Shown: one piece after another, positions 17,188 through 24,724 of the stretch
How positions within the stretch are numbered: position 1 is the stretch's first letter
Layout of the letters: each line of letters starts with the position of its first letter
Source: Chrysochromulina tobinii
Taxonomy: Eukaryota > Haptophyta > Prymnesiales > Chrysochromulinaceae
Length of the DNA stretch: 24,724 nt
NCBI GenBank assembly: GCA_001275005.1
Contig: JWZX01002448.1
Location: forward strand, 1-24,724
Direction: 5' to 3'
Translations under genes and position numbers: made by a program
The notes under the pieces: model-generated
What the model was told of the DNA's origin: nothing
Database searches by the model: none
The model's input: the letters and a program-made list of their open reading frames with translations, nothing else

Positions 17188-18429
17188 ATGGGTATGAAAA
17201 AGCCCGCTCAGGCAGCGTCCGCCGCAGCCGAGTCTCAAGCCGGTCCATCGGCAGCGGACGATGAGGTCACCATCATGTTTGCTGCAGTAAGTGACCTCGC
17301 TCTCAGGGTGGAGTCCGCACGAGCAGTGCGAGCTAAGGATCGCGAGCACATGCAGGCGCTTGAGGAGCAGAGTGCCGCACAAGCAGCGCAGATTACGCAT
17401 CTGCAGACTGAGCTCGCGGAGCGGGATTTGCAGGCTCAAGCCAAGGATGCACGGATCGCGCAACTCGAGGAGCTCATCGAGGAGGCACAACAGCGAGAGA
17501 TGCGACGCAGGGAGAAGCACGAGGAGTTCGAGCGCCGGCTGGATGAAGAGCAAAAGCTATGGATGAAGCGCCACGCCGCTCTGCAGCTTAATGATCCGAA
17601 TGCTGCTACCATTATTGCCGCATCAATTCCTGCATTCCAGGGTGGCGGCAAGCCGGGCGGAGTGAGAGTGAAGGTGCCGCACATCGCCTCCGCGCCGGCG
17701 CCGGTTCCTTCTCCCAACGGCGGATCCTTGACGGCAAGGTTAATGCCAAAGGGGATGCCTCCGGGTGCTGCCGCCGTAGCGAAAGCTGCAGCCGCTCTGG
17801 GAGAGCCAACGCCATCTGGAGATGCAGGTGGCACGTTACCTGCGCCTAATACGGCACGCGGAGCAAGGCCCGCCAGCGCTGGTGGTCGCACAGGCAGTCC
17901 GCCTGCAGGCGGCGCGATCACAACACGGACGCCTCCAAGCGCACCCGTGCCAGGTGCCGGTGCGCCATCACCTCCAGCAATCACAACACGAACGCCACCA
18001 AGCGCACCTGTGCCAGGCGCCTGTGCGCCATTACCTCTAGCAGCAACAGCGGCGGCAGCAGCAGCAGCGAAAACACCGCGCGGTCAACTCATCGTGTCCA
18101 CCACACCTCGCGATCCACGCTTTTCGGCGCCGCCACGGCCCCGCGAAGCCGACGCCACCACATGTAGTGGTGGCTCCGGCCGAAAGTCGCCGCCTCCACG
18201 GCAACCAGATAAAGGTGGAGCGCAAGCTGCAACGGCGAAAGGTGGGGCCGGCGGCCCCGCAACACTTGCGAGCGCAGCAAACAGAAGCAGCGCGGCACAG
18301 CCATCCGGAAGTGGCACCCGAGAGGCTATGCCCGGGACGCCCGGGAGGGCAGACCCCAGTAGAGGGTCTGCAGGGTCCCTACTGCAGAGGAGGGTGAGCG
18401 CTGGCAGCAGTACTGCAGGAGAGAAGTGA
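17188..18429 (+). CDS. Coiled-coil protein with Pro/Ala/Gly-rich tail, function unknown
   Basis: I do not recognise this protein (413 residues from the ATG at 17188). After a short basic Ala-rich start, residues about 28-125 form a clear coiled coil (heptads through AQITHLQTELAERDLQAQAK and RIAQLEELIEEAQQREMRRR). The remaining 285 residues are low complexity, rich in Ala, Pro, Gly, Thr and Ser, with many basic-S/T-P sites (KTPRG, TTPRD, RKSPPP) suited to phosphorylation. A 21-residue unit beginning AITTRTPPSAPVPGA is present twice in tandem. The base composition matches neighbouring genes, and the coiled-coil frame is long and continuous, which supports a real gene. A structural, cytoskeletal or scaffold role would be a guess. 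The tail could be over-extended if an intron has been missed. Confidence 0.6.
   Translation: MGMKKPAQAASAAAESQAGPSAADDEVTIMFAAVSDLALRVESARAVRAKDREHMQALEEQSAAQAAQITHLQTELAERDLQAQAKDARIAQLEELIEEAQQREMRRREKHEEFERRLDEEQKLWMKRHAALQLNDPNAATIIAASIPAFQGGGKPGGVRVKVPHIASAPAPVPSPNGGSLTARLMPKGMPPGAAAVAKAAAALGEPTPSGDAGGTLPAPNTARGARPASAGGRTGSPPAGGAITTRTPPSAPVPGAGAPSPPAITTRTPPSAPVPGACAPLPLAATAAAAAAAKTPRGQLIVSTTPRDPRFSAPPRPREADATTCSGGSGRKSPPPRQPDKGGAQAATAKGGAGGPATLASAANRSSAAQPSGSGTREAMPGTPGRADPSRGSAGSLLQRRVSAGSSTAGEK
17914..18039 (+). repeat. Two tandem 63-bp coding repeats
   Basis: Units 17914-17976 and 17977-18039 are tandem and in frame. Each codes for a 21-residue Thr/Pro/Ala-rich unit that starts AITTRTPPSAPVPGA and then diverges. 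Differences are mostly at third codon positions, which suggests the duplication has been kept under protein-level constraint for some time. Confidence 0.75.
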
Positions 18430-18860
18430 ATACGACAGGAGTCCGCAGCCGTCTGGTATTCGACCTTCTTTAACGTTCAATGATTCGACCGTCCGCTTCT
18501 TGGTCGCTTCCAAGAGCCCTCTTCATGGCCCTCTTGCGGCTGGGTGTGACCTGCAGACGGTGATCTGACTGTCTGAGATGAGACGGAGGAGTGGTGAGCG
18601 CGGGAGTGGCCGCGACCCGCAACTCTCAACATACTCGGCGATGTTGCTGGCACAACTGACTGACACAATAACCGCCGGTGATTTAGTCCACCGAGCGCGA
18701 CGCACGCGACAGCAGCGTCAGTCTGTGTTTCGTGTGGTACCGGTCGTGAGGTTCGTCTGTGTACGTTCACACGACAGACGCGATAAAGTTGAAACGAACG
18801 AACGAAGCGATAAAGTTGAATTACCGACAGTAATTAATTACTTTGTGCGTAACCCTCGCG
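18430..18860. other. Intergenic region upstream of the Tudor-like gene
   Basis: No gene is supported in these 431 bp. The right end is AT-richer (TAATTAATTA at about 18831-18840) and contains a hairpin CGTCTGT (18754-18760) / ACAGACG (18774-18780). Two copies of GCGATAAAGTTGAA follow at 18780-18793 and 18807-18820, separated by a short ACGA run. This is a plausible promoter for the gene starting at 18861, but no factor is assigned. Confidence 0.5.
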
Positions 18861-20569
18861 ATGTCAATCGCCACATCCGTCGCGGCACGGCTTAAGCTCA
18901 AGCGCACCTTAGAAGCACCTGCATCTGAGCCCGCGCCGAAGCGTTCAGAGCTCGAGCCGATGCGCCCTGCAGCTCTCGCCGGCGATACTGTGCTCGGGCA
19001 ACTTCAAGGGGACTGGCGGAGACTGACGAGGACTGGGAGGAGGCGATCATCGTCGGTGTTGCTGCCGATGGCACGTACACGCTCGAGTACATCGAGGAGG
19101 GCCTGATTGAAAAGGGCGTGCCGATCGATCGCATCCGCACCTCGGCGTCGCAGCCTCCCGAAGCCGGCACGACCGCGAGCAGCAGCAACAGTGCCAAGTA
19201 CGCTGCGGGCGACACTGTGCTCGGCAACTTCAAAGGGCTCGGCGATTGGGATGAAGCCCTGATCGTGGGCGAGGCCGCCAATGGTACGTATACGCTTGAG
19301 TACGTCGACGAAGGCCTCGTCGAGGAGGGCGTGCCAGCCAGCCGCATTGCGCCGATGGACGGCGCCGACGCACAGGCTGTGGCACTCGAGGTAAGCTGCG
19401 GTCGCTTCGACGTCGCCCGCGTCGCTGAGGCAGAGGAAGCCGATGAGGCGAAGCACGAGGAGGCGGCTGGTGATGACGAGGGCGATGACGAGGAGCCCAA
19501 AGATGCGCTGGCGGCGCTGCTCTCGAGCACGGAGGACTTGATCCGATGCCGCGCATGGCTCGGTCCCAAGCGAGGCTACTGCTTCAAGGCGAGTGACAAG
19601 GGCGTGGGCTACCACAAGGACGTGCCGCTGCACGTGGCGGCCGAGGAGGCGGAGAAGGCGGGCATGGTGCTCACGGCGGCCCAGCTCGCTAACTGGACAC
19701 GGGAGGTGTTCCTCATGCCTCCGAGCATACGCAAGGTCGACCGGTAAGCTACGGACCTCGTCGAATTCTTTCCCGGGACTGCCATGGATTGCCGTTGATT
19801 GCGATTGATTGCCGTTGATTGCGATTGATTGCGTCGAATTCTTGCCGTTGATTGCGATTGATTGCCGTTGATTGCGATTGATTGCGTCGAATTCTTGCCG
19901 GAGATTGCCATGGATTGCCGTTGATTGCGATTGAATGCAACGGATTGCCATCTGATGATCATTTGAGTGCCTTCTCTCCGCAGGTACATGGATCTGTTTG
20001 ACTTGCCCTCGCTGCGCGTGTCGGCGCTCTCTGCGCCCAAGACGGCGCCTAGCGCGGGAGGCGCACCCCCGAGGCCAGCGGGCGGCGCGCCCAAGACGGC
20101 GCTCTTCGACTCGCTTCAGGCGTGGTTTGATGCGCAGCTGCCGTGGCTCTCGAGGCGGTGCAGCCCGTCGGAGCTCGAGGTGACTTTGCGCGTCTTCCTC
20201 GCGCCGCAGCAGAGTGTGCGTCAGGGGATCCAACATGTGACTTTCAGCGTCGACTGGCTGCGCGTTGGCGGCGAGTGCGAGGGCGAGCCACTCTCGGGTG
20301 CCATCCTCGAGCGCATGGGCCTCGCCGGCCGACGGCCCGCCAAGGGCATGCTCCTCGTGGTTGTGTATCGCGCGGAGAAGAACAAGATCACGCACATGTG
20401 GGCCGAGCTCGACCGCGAAGGCCTCGGCAACAAGCGCGCGGCCACGCTCGATGATGTGCTCGTGTCGGACGCCTTCGACCGCGCCCTCACGATCGCGCGC
20501 CGCGGCGGCGCCGTCGGTGAGCTCAACCCGCTCTTCTACAACTACTACGAGGCGCCGATGGTCGGCTGA
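18861..20569 (+). CDS. Duplicated Tudor-like and SnoaL-like domain protein (two exons, two frame breaks)
   Basis: Exons are 18861-19743 and 19984-20569 (GT-AG intron, phase 2, restoring an Arg codon). About 488 residues result if one base is removed near 18996-18998 and one near 19024. Two Tudor-like units lie at about 41-95 and 112-170. Unit two has GDTVLGNFKGLGDWDEALIV, then GTYTLEYVDEGLVEEG; unit one has DWEEAIIVGVAADGTYTLEY and is broken by the two indels. An acidic linker and an unrecognised segment with RGYCFKASDKGVGYHKD follow. The last 130 residues resemble the SnoaL/NTF2-like fold, notably KITHMWAELDREGL and the strand pair before it. Tudor-like folds bind methylated Lys/Arg or act as protein adaptors; here that is inference. 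The indels may be sequencing errors, since the remaining frame is intact on both sides. An early pseudogene is the alternative. Confidence 0.68.
19744..19983 (+). repeat. Intron filled with hierarchical GATTGC-type minisatellite
   Basis: The 240-nt intron begins gtaagc and ends ccgcag. Most of it is built from TTGCCGTTGATTGCGATTGA-like words, with a longer period marked by CGTCGAATTCTT at about 19758, 19827 and 19879. The repeat is open on the minus strand and produces spurious long frames of Asn/Gln/Ser/Ile. Confidence 0.8.
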
Positions 20570-21624
20570 CGAGATTGACCGTTACAGTAACATGTATCGA
20601 GTTCCCCCGATTCCGTCGCGAACTCGACGAAAAGTAATTTGAGACGGGGAGGTTTGAGATGCTGACCTCGAGATCCAAATTAGATTTGGACTCCTTTTTT
20701 GTCTTTTTTCTGCACTTTGACAAACCCACCATCAAGTCGCCCTCCTCATCAAGGGCTCGCGCCGCGCGCGCCGCGCCGGCGCGATGCTGGCTCCGTTCGC
20801 GGCAACCAACGAGTCGACTGAACCCACGGGGAAGACCAATCCTGGATGCAACGGATCGCCGTGTCTCGATAGCGTTTCCATGAGCAGAGCGCTCAGCGCC
20901 TTGAAGCACGCAGAACGTCTAGACCGAGCATCTATGAGAGCTGACTGGTGCGCGGCCCAACGGATGCGTAACTTTGCCAGCCGCGAAAGGCAGCGCTCGT
21001 ACGAGATGCTGAAGCTCGAGGCGTGCGATGGCTTCGATACAAACTCGACGGCGCTCAGCGGGCCCTGCGGTCTCATCCGTGGGCCCCGCGGTCTCATCCG
21101 GCTAGCCTGCAGAGCTGAGCCGGAGACTGATGAGGATGCCGATGCCGAGTTGTTATTATTATGCGATTCGCCTACCTTCACCGTAGCCGGCTGTGGGCCG
21201 CGAAAACCGCCAGGGGTACCTCCGCCGATGCTATGCTTCATCGAGATCATCCATGCGTTGCTCGGCTGCGATGCGAGCCTACGATGATCGGCTCCGTAGA
21301 GCAGGACCTTGTGAGCGCTGCGCGAGGGTATGCGCATGCATAGTGGGCGCCACAAAGCACACCGTGACGTGCCGAGTCTGAAGTATACGACCAATTTTCG
21401 ACCATGTTGTCGACTAAGGGGTGCATACAGGGGATCTACAGGGGTTGCAACCCAAGGACAGCCGGACCATACGCCTAGGCACGACGCCCCCGCGCCCAGA
21501 TCGGTCACTCGCAGTAGTCCGGAATTCCCGTAGTAATAACAGTGCAGTTCACACCCCATTTGCAGGGCGCCTCGGAGGCCGAGGCGAAGGCGGCCGAGGC
21601 GAAGGCGAGGGGCACGTCCGAAAA
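20570..21624. other. Long intergenic region before the prolyl hydroxylase gene
   Basis: About 1,055 bp separate the Tudor-like stop from the prolyl hydroxylase ATG. A plus-strand open frame (20784-21287) is listed separately as doubtful. A minus-strand frame of 365 codons also crosses the region but starts far inside the next gene's repeat-coded part and shows no domain. The hydroxylase frame is open back to a GTG at 21421, so its 5' leader probably occupies the right end. No TATA box was recognised. Confidence 0.45.
20784..21287 (+). CDS. Doubtful open frame, unknown protein
   Basis: A 167-codon frame starts with ATG and ends before the prolyl hydroxylase gene. Residues about 33-80 are helical and charged (MSRALSALKHAERLDRASMR), which looks protein-like. 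The middle carries a short repeat (CGLIRGPRGLIR) caused by a direct DNA repeat near 21065-21100, and the end looks random. No domain is recognised and there is no flanking splice signal that clearly extends it. It may be an exon of an unrecognised gene or a chance frame. Confidence 0.22.
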   Translation: MLAPFAATNESTEPTGKTNPGCNGSPCLDSVSMSRALSALKHAERLDRASMRADWCAAQRMRNFASRERQRSYEMLKLEACDGFDTNSTALSGPCGLIRGPRGLIRLACRAEPETDEDADAELLLLCDSPTFTVAGCGPRKPPGVPPPMLCFIEIIHALLGCDASLR

Positions 21625-23344
21625 ATGAGCGAGCGACGCGAGGCGAGGGGCACGTCCGCCGCGGTAAGGGCAGGATTGGGCAGCAAGCCCAGCAAGCCCA
21701 GCAAGCCCAACAAGCCCAACAAGCCCAGTAAGCCTGCAGCAGCCAAAGCACCGATTGGAGCTCTCGTGCCAGCGCTAGGCCTCGCAGCCTGCATTGGCGG
21801 CATCGCCTACATGATCTCTGCATCCCCACAAGCAGCTCCGTCGTCAGAGAGTGGCGGGGCTCCTATCAAGACTGCCGTCAAAGCCGCTGCCGCCGAAATG
21901 GACACCGAAGATGCGGCGTCCTGCCGCCAGCGCATGGAGGCGGGCGATTGCGAGGTGGACGACGGCGAGTCGATGGCCGGCTGTGCCCATACGTGCGCGG
22001 AGGCGTCCTTGAGCGCGCGGTGCACAGGGTGGGCGCGGCGCGGCTACTGCTCACCAGAGAGAGGCGTGACGGCCTTCATGCGCGTGCACTGCCCGGGCGC
22101 GTGCCGCAGCGAGCAGGTCGCTTGCCAGCGCGAGCCACCTGCGGACATGGCGAGCGATTGTGCCACGTGGGCGGCGCAAGGACGGTGCGAGCAAGAGTGG
22201 CGGCGCGGCAACGGCTACTTCCTCGCGCAGTGCTTCTACTCGTGTGGACAGTACGACGCGCCGCTGCTGCTACATGCCATGCTCGCCGAGATCGGCAACA
22301 CGAGCCTCTCGTTCCCGCCGGGGCTTCTCAACAAACCTGTCGAGGTGGGTGAGCAGGCAACTGTGCTGCTGGACGCCAATGGCGATCTAATGTCCATCGA
22401 GGGCGGCGGGGCAGCAGCGTCCGCTGCGGAGCCGCCAGCGGGTGGGCACGCGGTGCGCATCGAGCGCCTGCATGGTTCACCCAAGGTGCGGCTGCTGCAT
22501 GGACTCATCACTGATGAAGAGGCCGCCGCTCTCATCGCGCTGGGTACACCCACCCTTCAGGTGATGCTGATGGCCTCTGATTGCCTATGCTGATGGCCTC
22601 TCTCATCGCGCTGGGTACGCCCACCCTTCAGGCGTCACCCACGATCGCCGCCTACCGCTCGACAGTGCGCACCTCCTCCACGTCGTACCTCACAGCATCC
22701 AACCACCCAGTGCTCCGCCGCGTGCGCCGCCGCATCGCCCTCTTCGCTGGCTACCCCGAGGAGAACATCGAGCCGCTCCAATTCCTTAGGTGATTACCTA
22801 TGATTACCTATAATTACCAATGATTACCAATGATTACCAATGATTACCTATGATTACCTATGATTACCTATGATTACCTATGATTACCTATGATTACCTA
22901 TGATCGAGCCGCTCCAATTCCTTAGGCGCGCGTCTGAGTACCTATGATTACCTGTGCGTACCTACGTTCACCTATGTTTAACAATGCGTCGGGGTGATGC
23001 AACCTCTGAGTCACGTCAGGTATTCGCCCGGCCAGGAGTACGAATTCCACAACGACTTCTTTGACGTCTGTGACGTGGATCAACTCTTCCGCGGAGGCGA
23101 GCGGCGCATGACGATGCTGCTCTACCTGAACGAGCTGCCTCCAGAGGAGACCGGCGGCGCCACCGCCTTCCGCGAGCTCGGTCTACGCGTCGCGCCGCGC
23201 CGAGGCGCCGCGCTCGCCTTTGACAATTACGATGAGGTCGCCCCAACCAAGGGAGACTTCCGCTGCCTGCATGCAGGCGAGCCGCCCAGGCTCGGCACCA
23301 AATTTGCGGTCAACGTGTGGATCCGAGCCCGTCGCTTCGTATAG
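21625..23344 (+). CDS. Prolyl 4-hydroxylase, type II membrane protein with three ShKT-like modules (three exons)
   Basis: Exons 21625-22560, 22632-22789 and 23020-23344 give 472 residues. A basic cytoplasmic tail with SKP/NKP repeats (coded by a 9-bp repeat) precedes one membrane anchor at about 44-64 ([20 protein letters not shown]), so the catalytic part faces the ER/Golgi lumen. Three Cys-rich ShKT-like modules follow ([23 protein letters not shown] and a weaker first copy). The catalytic domain is a 2-oxoglutarate/Fe(II) dioxygenase: [16 protein letters not shown], iron ligands His375 and Asp377 (EFHNDFFD), distal His449, and the oxoglutarate Lys459 ten residues later. All are present, so it should hydroxylate proline in secreted or wall glycoproteins. 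Introns of 71 nt (phase 0) and 230 nt (phase 2) have GT-AG ends and rejoin the family sequence exactly. Both carry copies of the preceding exon end. Confidence 0.92.
22531..22632 (+). repeat. Exon-end tandem duplication forming intron 1 of the prolyl hydroxylase
   Basis: The last 30 bases of exon 1 plus the following G (22531-22561) recur at 22602-22632 with one mismatch. The offset of 71 bp equals the intron length exactly. The first copy ends CAG|GT and serves as donor; the second ends CAG|GC and serves as acceptor. Inside the intron a 15-bp word ATGCTGATGGCCTCT is also repeated (22564 and 22587). Confidence 0.88.
22790..23019 (+). repeat. Intron 2 of the prolyl hydroxylase: 10-bp minisatellite plus exon-end copy
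   Basis: Eleven uninterrupted 10-bp units of TGATTACCTA type occupy 22791-22900, starting one base after the exon end. They are followed at 22903-22926 by a perfect 24-bp copy of 22767-22790, the exon 2 end with its splice-site G. Degenerate units (GTACCTATGATTACC) continue to about 22980. The real acceptor is TCACGTCAG at 23011-23019. Confidence 0.9.
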
Positions 23345-24111
23345 ACGGCATGAGCGCCATGTTGAGCGCTACCTCTCCACCCAGAGCCTGCAACGCATCG
23401 CCCCTGCAGCGGCCCGCGCCGCGAAGCTACTCTCTCGCGCGGGTCGCGCTCGCGGCGGGAGGATCTGGTCGGAGCTGTGTCGTGTGCGTGGCTGCCGTGC
23501 GCGGAGACCGAAGTCGGAAGTCGCGGTGTGTACGTTAGTACGTTCAATACTTCAATTCTTCCAGGCGGTCTAGCGCACGTCATGGCTTCGCCGTGTCATC
23601 GCATGGGTGCATGCGGGGCATGGCTCATCGCGCACACCGCGGCGCGAGGGCCGAGGCGCCCAATGGACTATCGGACGGCGCCGCCCCGGACGCCCGTGCG
23701 CGCGGTCCGGCGTCCGCGGACACCGCGTCGTGTCACTGTTTGACCTCAGCACTCACCCATTCTCTAACGTTTAAGTTACTCCGGCCACATCATCTTCATA
23801 CCCCTAGGGTGCTCCTCTCACAAGTCGTGTGACATCAACACGATGTTCCTGTAGCGTTCGTGTGCAGCCGAGCGCGCACGGAGCTGCAGCGTGTAGGCCT
23901 GCAAGCTGCATCGCGACCGCCGACGCAGTGCACCGATTTGCTGCGGCATCACGATCGGCTCTGGCAATCTCTCATGCGCTCTCTCCATGTGCATGCTCCA
24001 TAATGCTTGCATGGATTACATAGTTGATCGCTGCACGCCGCGCAGTTTTGCGGCGTCAGCACGTAAAATCCTGCCGCGGAGGTGCAGCAGGTGCATACAT
24101 GTAGGATGCCC
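23345..24111. other. Gene-free region
   Basis: These 767 bp lie between the convergent stops of the prolyl hydroxylase and the small minus-strand frame. The open frames on both strands are short, Arg/Ala/His-rich and without domains. No repeat, structured RNA or named site was recognised here. Confidence 0.5.
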
Positions 24112-24582
24112 TTACTCCGTGAAATCAAAGACGCACTGCCCGACGCGGCTGGCCACACAGCAGGCGCATGCTGACTTGGCCTTGGCCTTGGCCTTGCCCT
24201 TGGGCGCGCCCTTTTTGGGCGCATTGCGTGCCGCCGCCGCCTCACGCCTCGCTATGGCCTTGAGAGTGCGGCGATAGCCACCTGAAAATAGGACCGAGCA
24301 ATTATTGTCGCTGATGATGGCCGCTTCGTCAGGCAACGCCTGCGGTGGCGCATTCTCCGCCGCGTGGCGCTGTACATCGGAGGAGCGCAGTGAATTACGC
24401 CGTGGGCCCAAGGCGGCCTCTGGCGACCCGCGGCGCTTGGTGGCGAGCGCACGGGCAGGCGCAGCGGGCTCCGGCGCGGCTGGCTCGGGCATGGGTGGCT
24501 CGGGTACGAGCTGGGTGGGCTGGGTAAATGGTTCCATCAGCTCGCCCTCATCGTTGTCGACTCGTCGTCGGCTCGGTCGCAT
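24112..24582 (-). CDS. Small basic-tailed protein, unknown
   Basis: The frame gives 156 residues from an ATG at 24582. I do not recognise it. The start is Arg-rich then acidic, followed by a Pro/Glu/Ala-rich run (EPPMPEPAAPEPAAPARA). Residues about 85-115 look folded and conserved-like (IISDNNCSVLFSGGYRR followed by a basic helix). Then comes a Lys/Ala tail (KKGAPKGKAKAKAKS) similar in composition to histone H1 or nucleolar tails, and a Cys-containing end. A nuclear, nucleic-acid-binding role would be a guess. It could also be one exon of a larger gene, or a chance frame in GC-rich DNA. The upstream 140 bp hold a TCAAG microsatellite inside an inverted repeat. Confidence 0.4.
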   Translation of the reverse strand: MRPSRRRVDNDEGELMEPFTQPTQLVPEPPMPEPAAPEPAAPARALATKRRGSPEAALGPRRNSLRSSDVQRHAAENAPPQALPDEAAIISDNNCSVLFSGGYRRTLKAIARREAAAARNAPKKGAPKGKAKAKAKSACACCVASRVGQCVFDFTE

Positions 24583-24605
24583 GCGACAGGTGAACCGCGG
24601 AAAAA

Positions 24606-24684
24606 GCCATTTTGAATGTTTCGTGCGAACGAGGCGAAAGTCAAGTCAAGTCAAGTCAAGTCAAGTCAAGTGATTCAAAATGGC
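24606..24684. repeat. 12-bp inverted repeat enclosing a (TCAAG)6 microsatellite
   Basis: GCCATTTTGAAT at 24606-24617 is the exact reverse complement of ATTCAAAATGGC at 24673-24684. The 55-bp spacer contains six tandem TCAAG units at 24641-24670. It lies just upstream of the small minus-strand frame, in its presumed promoter. Confidence 0.75.
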
Positions 24685-24724
24685 GGTCGCCTTTCCGCCG
24701 CCTTTGGTGCCCATCGCTGGCGCG

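Noticed and set aside
19004-20395. Minus-strand 463-codon frame with Asn/Gln/Ser/Ile repeats
   Set aside because: It runs antisense through both exons and the minisatellite intron of the Tudor-like gene. The repeated words are translation of the GATTGC repeat.
20732-21829. Minus-strand 365-codon frame
   Set aside because: It starts antisense to the Lys/Pro repeat of the prolyl hydroxylase, shows Trp/Ala/Cys runs from that repeat and has no domain.
22790-22925. Use of the copied exon end (TTAG at about 22925) as the acceptor of prolyl hydroxylase intron 2
   Set aside because: Splicing there runs into a stop within a few codons and skips nothing useful. The acceptor at 23019 restores the conserved YSPGQEY segment.
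22790-22930. CRISPR-like array
   Set aside because: The 10-bp units are directly adjacent with no spacers, lie inside a spliced intron of a eukaryotic gene, and are a minisatellite.

Overview
The window looks like nuclear DNA of a GC-rich, flagellated unicellular eukaryote, most likely a secondary-plastid alga of the haptophyte type. The evidence is: GT-AG spliceosomal introns that break recognisable eukaryotic proteins (Sec61 gamma, a prolyl 4-hydroxylase); eukaryote-only families (NC2-beta/Dr1, Raf-like kinase, ARF-like GTPase, VPS9 exchange factor, the ciliary coiled-coil protein BBOF1); one leader that resembles an ASAFAP-type bipartite plastid presequence; and abundant minisatellites. 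The haptophyte assignment is inference only. No rRNA, tRNA, CRISPR array, integron, phage or transposase was seen. All identifications come from reading translations by eye, without database searches.

Left part (1-3171): a gene-poor edge with a compound inverted repeat, then NC2-beta/Dr1 (minus) and SEC61G (plus, three exons) in head-to-head arrangement, then a class I SAM-dependent methyltransferase (minus). Middle (3172-13392): a 5.2-kb intron-free gene (minus) for a protein of about 1,719 residues joining a Raf-like kinase, an SH3 domain, a CaMK-like pseudokinase and an ARF-like GTPase, interrupted by one frameshift; a small mitochondrion-targeted protein (plus) divergent from it; BBOF1 (minus); and a VPS9-domain Rab5-type exchange factor (plus) divergent from BBOF1. 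Right part (13393-24724): all confident genes are on the plus strand. They are a TPR-like/alpha-beta hydrolase, an RRM-TrmY fusion with a plastid-type leader, a coiled-coil low-complexity protein, a duplicated Tudor-like/SnoaL-like protein with two frame breaks, and a type II membrane prolyl 4-hydroxylase with three ShKT-like modules. A weak minus-strand gene closes the window.

The genes do not form one pathway. They are mostly housekeeping, secretory and signalling genes packed at short distances, with three divergent pairs that probably share promoters. The most unusual items are the four-module kinase/GTPase fusion, the RRM-TrmY tRNA-methyltransferase-like fusion, and the prolyl hydroxylase introns that carry copies of the adjacent exon end, which suggests intron birth or growth by tandem duplication.
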